Shown here: in pieces, positions 40,419 to 64,000 of the stretch
Layout: each line of letters begins with the position of its first letter
Position numbering within the stretch: position 1 is the stretch's first letter
From: Doris montereyensis
Lineage: Eukaryota; Mollusca; Gastropoda; Nudibranchia; Dorididae
NCBI GenBank assembly: GCA_037039925.1
Contig: JAXRKP010000689.1
Span: 60,001-124,000, forward strand
DNA: 64,000 nt
Reading direction: 5' to 3'
Translations under genes and position numbers: made by a program
Notes under the pieces: model-generated
What the model was told of the DNA's origin: nothing
The model's database searches: none
What the model saw: the letters and a program-made list of their open reading frames with translations, nothing else

Positions 40419-42124
40419 CCTTCTCTTTATCTCCTTCTCACCTTTTATTACTTACTTATTTTCATATTTTTATTTCATTCTTAATCTGAACCTTCTATTC
40501 TCGCGCTTATATCTTCTTCACATCCCCTTCTACTTACGTTTCTTATCATCATTGTCTTTTTCTTTCTTTCTTCCTCCTTTCTGTTTTTCTTCTGACATCA
40601 CATTGTGTGGTGCCTGGAGTAGTGCTTAGATCTAGATATTTCTTGTTTGTTGTCTGATGAAGGGTTATACCCGAAACGTCATGTGTTTGTTCTGTCTTTA
40701 TTAGCGGAGTTGCCACTTATTGTCATATTTCGCCTCTTTTTCCTTGATGATTCGAGGTATAAACAAGTATACTAAACTGATATACACACACGTATCGTAT
40801 CTCCGTCCGTTTTTTCATACGTCATATCCTGCATAGATTATTGCAAACAAAAAAATAAGCTTAAATTCAGCGAGGACGACGTAGATCTAATACAATATTT
40901 AAAGTCTAAATGTCTATATTTCTAATTGCTCTCGATATATTATTATTTCTAGATGCTAATAAATGAACGACCAGCCGACTGTTAGGAGGGAACATATAGA
41001 TCTACTTCAAAATACAAATTGTATCTAGATTCTCTAGATCAAGATATGATCGAGGACAGAAAACTTCAAAATTGTTTCAGATCCTGAAAATTGAGATCTA
41101 GAGATCTAATCTACCTCTATATCTCTAGATTGTAGTTCTGGATCTAGAATATAGATCTAGAGTTATATCTATAGTGAACAATTTAATCTTAATTACTTAT
41201 CAGGATCAAGTGATCTAGAATTAGATCTAGATGTAAACTAGAGAGGTTTCATATGCTGTGAGTGTGAGTCATTACAATTTTTATTGATAAAATTAATTGC
41301 TAGACTACAAATTACTAAAAGATCCGACTGATTAGAAGATTCATAAAACAAAAATATCTTCAGCCTCTTGACACTGATAGTGACAGTAATTCTGAAACTG
41401 AAATTTTCTTTCACAATTTATTTCCATGGTTACCTGAATCAGAATGAATATATCTCTTGTCAATTTCAAAGCTTTAGAATCTAGATCTACCATTGGCTAT
41501 ACTTGTTGAATTATTTAGAGAAAAGCTGAAGGGTGGAATCTTCTATCTGTGAGTTGTTCTGTTGCTATCATTTCACTATCACTTCCAAGTTATGGCTGTT
41601 GAGATATGTATTTCTGTTAGTAAGAGTAAGATAAACGTATGTTCCATTTACTATGATGACCACTTGTATCATGATAGATCATCCTTTTGCTTTTGTACTA
41701 GACTCATTTGGCATGAAAAGGGTTAATAATATTTCAGGTGTGTGCTTGTTACACATGAATAGGGCTATGTTTAGTTTGAAATTGTCAACAGGTTCTCCAT
41801 AGGCCTAACTGTGTTGAAAATCGTTACCTGACATCTCTGCCTGGCATGCATTACCAATCTGAAGACTCCTAGATCCAGATCTTTTTTGTAATGGTCGTTT
41901 GTCACGTGGTGAATTGAGCGGACTTCACAACATTTGTTGATAATTGATTTTTACATATTCTTATTTTTTGGTGATGAGAGACCACCTAGATCTATATTTA
42001 TTCCATTTGTCTTAGTAACACTTCTAATAGGTTCTTTCAAGTCAACGAGGACAGGGGAGATGTTTCAACAAAACATTTGTTTCCTTAGATTTTGACAGGA
42101 GTTGTTGGTTAAAACAGCATGGTA

Positions 42125-42330
42125 ACCATAAGAGTCCTGATTTTTCTAGACATACGGCATAGCGTGATAGTCAGTCATTGCCTTTCACACCACTAGACCT
42201 AGCTATCCATTTTGCTGCTAGGTCGACAGAAGGGTCAGAAAATGTTGTCCGAACTGGGAATCAAACTCGGGTCTTCTGAGTATCAGTCACTATGCCAAGC
42301 TCTTGCTACTTGCGCTACTTGATAATTTTT
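42125..42330 (-). mobile_element. tRNA-derived SINE (probable)
   Basis: The - strand has an A-box-like TAGCGCAAGTAGCAAGAGC and a B-box-like GAGTTTGATTCCC (42256-42268), about 40 bases apart, followed by an unrelated body. The 3' border is uncertain. Confidence 0.5.
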
Positions 42331-42340
42331 GTATACCGCA

Positions 42341-42789
42341 CAGAGTTCCCACTCATCTTGAAAAACTGAATAAGTCTTGGAATTTGGTTGGGAGAAATTA
42401 AGACTTGGAAAAGTCTTGGAATTTTTATGAAATATTGCAATCATATATTTTTTCCATCTCAGAACTGGACGAGATTTCAGTTTTTCACACAGGGCAGGCA
42501 CATCTGATGCGGCCATTTAGTGCTGCTGTTCTCTCTTTATTCGTTCGTTCTCAAATTGTCTCCTGAACAACTGGGCTCTCAATTTGTCAGACATTGTCAG
42601 ACCTGCATTCTTTAACATTCAAACGTTTTAGAATTGTATCTCATTTACGATTAGTTCTACCTTTGATGCGCTTTCACCAAATTTCACGTCTATCGTTAAG
42701 GTCAGAAATTTCTGGAAAATTTGATGTTTGCATGGAAAAATCTTGGGAAACTCTTGGAATTTTTTTCATGAAAATGAGTGAGAACCCTG
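42341..42789. mobile_element. hAT-like non-autonomous element, 449 bp
   Basis: Left end CAGAGTTCCCACTCAT; right end is the inverse of CAGGGTTCTCACTCAT, then both continue into A-rich GAAAAA and TTGGAATTT motifs. The CAGxGTT termini suggest hAT. An 8-bp target duplication is not clear. No transposase. Confidence 0.65.
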
Positions 42790-43925
42790 CTGCACATTTA
42801 GCCATTTTGTACCAAATCGGTGCTCTTTTTGTGTGTGCGATGTTTGCCATGTCATCAAATTTTTCTCTTACGTTCTGAATTTTTCATTGAGTGGTATTGA
42901 CATTCAAAGTTTTCCCATTGTATTTTTAAACAGAAATGAAGCACATGAAGGTAAAAAAAGCAGTGAAGTAACACATTTTGAAAACTATCACATAGTCTTC
43001 GTGTTTAATAGGATATTAGAATACTCTGTTCTGCTGAAAATATTTTTAAAAATAATAATTTCAGTCAAGAAACTATTTGAAAATAATATATTCAAAGAGC
43101 GGATCACAAAGGAACACATTTAAGAAGACGCAACAAGTCTTACCTTTATATTATTATGGGACGAAGCAATTGATTTTTTTTGCTCATAGTACACAGTTCA
43201 AATTTAAAATAAAATTATGCGAAAGCATGTTTGATGTTTAAAGAGGAATTTAAAGTTAGTTTGAATTCAGCAATCATCTAATGAATTACGGGTAAATTCA
43301 AAAATTTCTCGGAAGCCCTTTTAAGAGAAAAAAATGTCTCATTTTCTCCTCTAAAGCCTTTTAACTTTCAGCGTACATCAAGTTTTGTTAAGAAAGTGAA
43401 GAAAGATCAGCTTTGAGATTGATGAGACTCAACAAAGAGATACGATGCTTTGTATGATTTCTGAAATTTGTATTTCTTCGAAATTTGTTTTTTTAGTGTG
43501 AAATCAAGGTGCTACATAGTTTTCCACTATTTTAATGCTATTTTTAATCTAATAAATTTCAATTTCTCTTTTCATAATCATGCGAGAAATTGCCGTGTGC
43601 TGTTGTTTTTTATACGACCAGCAGTTGTTTGTATCACATAATCGTAAAAAAAAAAATTCTAGGAGTTTTAATAAAAGACACACCAGTTGAATTGAAATAG
43701 AGGTGGAGGGTAAGAAACGTTTATATGATATGGGAAAGAGCTAGGAATGAAAATCCTATAGTAAAAGTTAAGAATCAAACAAAACAGTTTTATGCACGCG
43801 AACATAACTGAATTTAAGGATCATGTCAAATTTGACACATTTACTTTAATGAACGTGATGTATCCATGGCAACCATAACAGCGATTAAAACAAAGTAAGT
43901 ATTGCTCTGGTATATGCATAATATT

Positions 43926-44222
43926 GACAGAGAAAGTTGCAAACAGTGTAAGTCTAAAATTAGTCTGTAACATCTTTTATTAATATGTTTTTTAACGTTC
44001 GAAAGCCCCTATGCTTCGTCCAGCTAGGATTCTGTGGCACGAGAACCAATAAACACCTGTATAATAACCATATGAGCAATCCGTGTATCCCTATTGGGTC
44101 TAGTTTTTTACACTTGCAAACCGTGCATGTCTGTGAAAGTTGATTAAAAAGCGCAGCATCAATTTCTTTGATTTTCTCAAAACATCCAAAATTGGATTAC
44201 ACGGTTTGCAACTTTCACCGTC
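43926..44222. mobile_element. MITE, copy 2 of the 25049-25329 family
   Basis: Begins with a diverged GACAGAGAAAGTTGCAAACA, ends with the inverse of GACGGTGAAAGTTGCAAACC, and shares AGGATTCTGTGGCAC and CCCTATTGGGTCTAG in order with copy 1. Confidence 0.8.
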
Positions 44223-44339
44223 GATGTATTGTTTTGGTTGTATTATATTTGTTGAAGTCATAGGAGCCTCTCAACCGAATGGTAGTGGATTTGTACCCAA
44301 CATGTTGAAAAATACTTTCTCAAGTGTTTTTTTAGAAAA

Positions 44340-44460
44340 GCTAACCCCAATCCAGGTAGGTGAATTGACATTAATAGTCCCATGGGAGATTGTTGATAAG
44401 AAAACGGGTCCCGTGTGCAGATCACAGCACTGCATTTTTGTTAAGGTGGGGGGGAGTTCA
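44340..44460 (+). mobile_element. SINE core fragment (GATCGACACC family)
   Basis: CCAATCCAGGTAGGTGAATT, AGTCCCATGGGAGA, GGGTCCCGTGTGCAGATCAC and CAGCACT match the core of the SINEs at 47785, 49640 and 56050. Confidence 0.6.
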
Positions 44461-45103
44461 GATTCTTTGCAAGTTTTTATCAACACAGTAGTTTCCGCCA
44501 AATTGCACAATTCATCATAATGCACTTTTTTTCCATGTAACCAAATTTTACAACGCTAATTACTACCTCGTAATGCACCCACAACTGGCTTGGCTTTGTC
44601 AAAATTTGTTGCATTTAAACACAACCTCCTCTTGTCTCCTCCCAGTGACAAAATTTGCTACACGTGTGCATTTAGATCTATGTTGACCATGTGTACACAT
44701 ACACACGACAATTGTGCAACTAGTCCGTCAAAATGCGCTTCCACCAAAATACATGATTTTTTTATCAACCACGGGCCGTGCATTTTAGCAGAGACTACTG
44801 TAATTGAATTGTTCTCTTTTCTTTGGTAATATTCTTTCTTACACAAAAATACCGTTTTTAATCATGCATCTTTCTGTCAGGTAGTTTTAATTAAATTCAG
44901 AGTGAATGTGTGTCTTATGATTAAGTGCAATGTCATTAATTTATTTATTCCCACAAGAGTTGTGTTTTGCACTGAAGTGTTTAATGTTCTTAAGACAAGA
45001 TATTCAATTGATGTCCAAGAAAAAAAAAGATAACTGTCTTAATCAGATTTAGATTAGTTTCATTTTATCATCTTGATATCTCTGCTTCTTGTCTTTTTTA
45101 CAG

Positions 45104-45300
45104 GATCTCAACAGAATTCTCTGTTCCTTGTGACGTGTTCTTGAATATTAACTGTGTGCGCAAAACGTCTGTGACATCAACATCTCAAAGCTGCTGATTC
45201 TTTTTTTCTTCATTTTTCGTATGTCTTACTTGTCTACTATTTAATCTCATCCTGTGCGACCCTTGAAGTGACGGAATTTTACAGTGAGGCTTAATGAAAC
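45104..45300 (+). other. Probable 5' untranslated part of the ZC3H11A start exon
   Basis: A good acceptor (ttgtcttttttacag) ends at 45103, and no better start of transcription is visible before the ATG at 45301. The exon start is inferred. Confidence 0.45.
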
Positions 45301-63415
<18,115 letters not shown>

Positions 63416-63634
63416 GTAAGTAAATTATAATGTTATTTTATTTGTATAAATTATACAAGTTTACATTCACATTGACACTTTAGTTGCTAGGGCTTTGAGG
63501 CCTATATAAAAACCGCAGCTCAGCAACAGTCCAAAAATTGGTTTAGTCTTCAAAGATCTGAGTGTGAAAAAATTCAAGGAAGAAGCCAAACACTTGATGG
63601 ACCAAAGGCAAAATCGCTATAAAAAATTTTTTTA

Positions 63635-63935
63635 AAAAGCAAACGAAGTCATCCTAATGAAAAATCAATGTTTTTCTAGGTAATATTTAACATTCAAAAT
63701 GTGTTTAAGATTTCACACTCATAGCCAGACACATTGACATAGTCTAACTTAGCAATCTATTAAACCTCTTTAGTATATCTAATTGCTCCAAACAAGCAAA
63801 TGGAGTCATCTTTATTGAAAAATCACTATTTTTTTAAGTGATGAGGATTCAACATTCAAAACGTGTGGAAGATTATACTCTGCTTCACAGCCAGCTACAT
63901 TGACATAGTTGACTTTAGCAATCTATTAAGCCTTT
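63635..63935. repeat. Diverged direct duplication, about 160-bp spacing
   Basis: Both halves carry GTCATC, GAAAAATCA, CAACATTCAAAA-like, CATTGACATAGT and TAGCAATCTATTAA in order, with many substitutions. Confidence 0.75.
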
Positions 63936-63953
63936 TTTTATAAATAAGTCTAG

Positions 63954-63956
<3 letters not shown>

Positions 63957-64000
<44 letters not shown>
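63957..64000. repeat. CT microsatellite, truncated by window end
   Basis: Pure CT to the last base. Confidence 0.95.

Larger units (their letters stand above)
63416..64000 (+). other. ZC3H11A intron 17, cut by the window edge
   Basis: Contains a diverged direct duplication (about 63635-63770 and 63790-63935) and a CT array from 63957 that runs off the window. Confidence 0.75.

Overview
The window is animal nuclear DNA. It has spliced genes with GT-AG introns, an AT-rich background, very long CT microsatellites, minisatellites, tRNA-like SINEs and several small inverted-repeat transposons. The gene content and repeat style suggest a marine lophotrochozoan, probably a mollusc (possibly a gastropod). 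The phylum is an inference; no diagnostic marker was seen.

Three protein-coding genes are supported. (1) On the + strand at 844-3178 are the last three recognisable exons of a short-chain dehydrogenase/reductase of the retinol dehydrogenase / HSD17B6 / BDH1 type (SDR9C). Its amino-terminal half lies before the window, and a poly(A) signal sits at 3238-3243. (2) On the - strand, 39725 down to 25718, is a complete nine-exon gene for the KIAA0930 (C22orf9, DUF2045) family, about 408 residues, function unknown. (3) On the + strand, from an ATG at 45301 past the right edge, is a ZC3H11A-like gene: three CCCH zinc fingers in the first three coding exons, then a long charged tail. Seventeen coding exons are visible, the last ending at 63415, and the carboxyl end is outside the window.

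Layout: 1-3.2 kb SDR gene; 3.2-25.7 kb no recognisable exon, with minisatellites and scattered repeats; 25.7-39.7 kb KIAA0930 homolog; 39.7-45.1 kb spacer between two divergently transcribed genes, with a large CT array, a hAT-like element and a MITE copy; 45.3-64 kb ZC3H11A homolog, whose introns are full of SINEs, MITEs, CT arrays and poly-G runs. By eye the + strand is T-rich over about 3-12.5 kb and after 40 kb, and A-rich over about 13-38 kb, which follows the transcription direction of the genes.

A recurring oddity is that otherwise well-conserved exons are broken by single-base frame shifts, mostly in short A or T runs. The KIAA0930 homolog has three, the ZC3H11A homolog has two clear cases and two junctions out of phase, and the SDR has one junction out of phase. 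Splice sites are intact and the implied lengths become exact if one base is restored, so sequence or assembly indels are the first explanation. I found no credible new multi-gene system. The most informative structures are a dead LINE inserted cleanly into a minisatellite with a 5-bp target duplication, two pogo/Tigger-like non-autonomous elements (one containing a SINE), several new-looking MITE and SINE families, and an in-frame 45-bp coding minisatellite in the ZC3H11A homolog.
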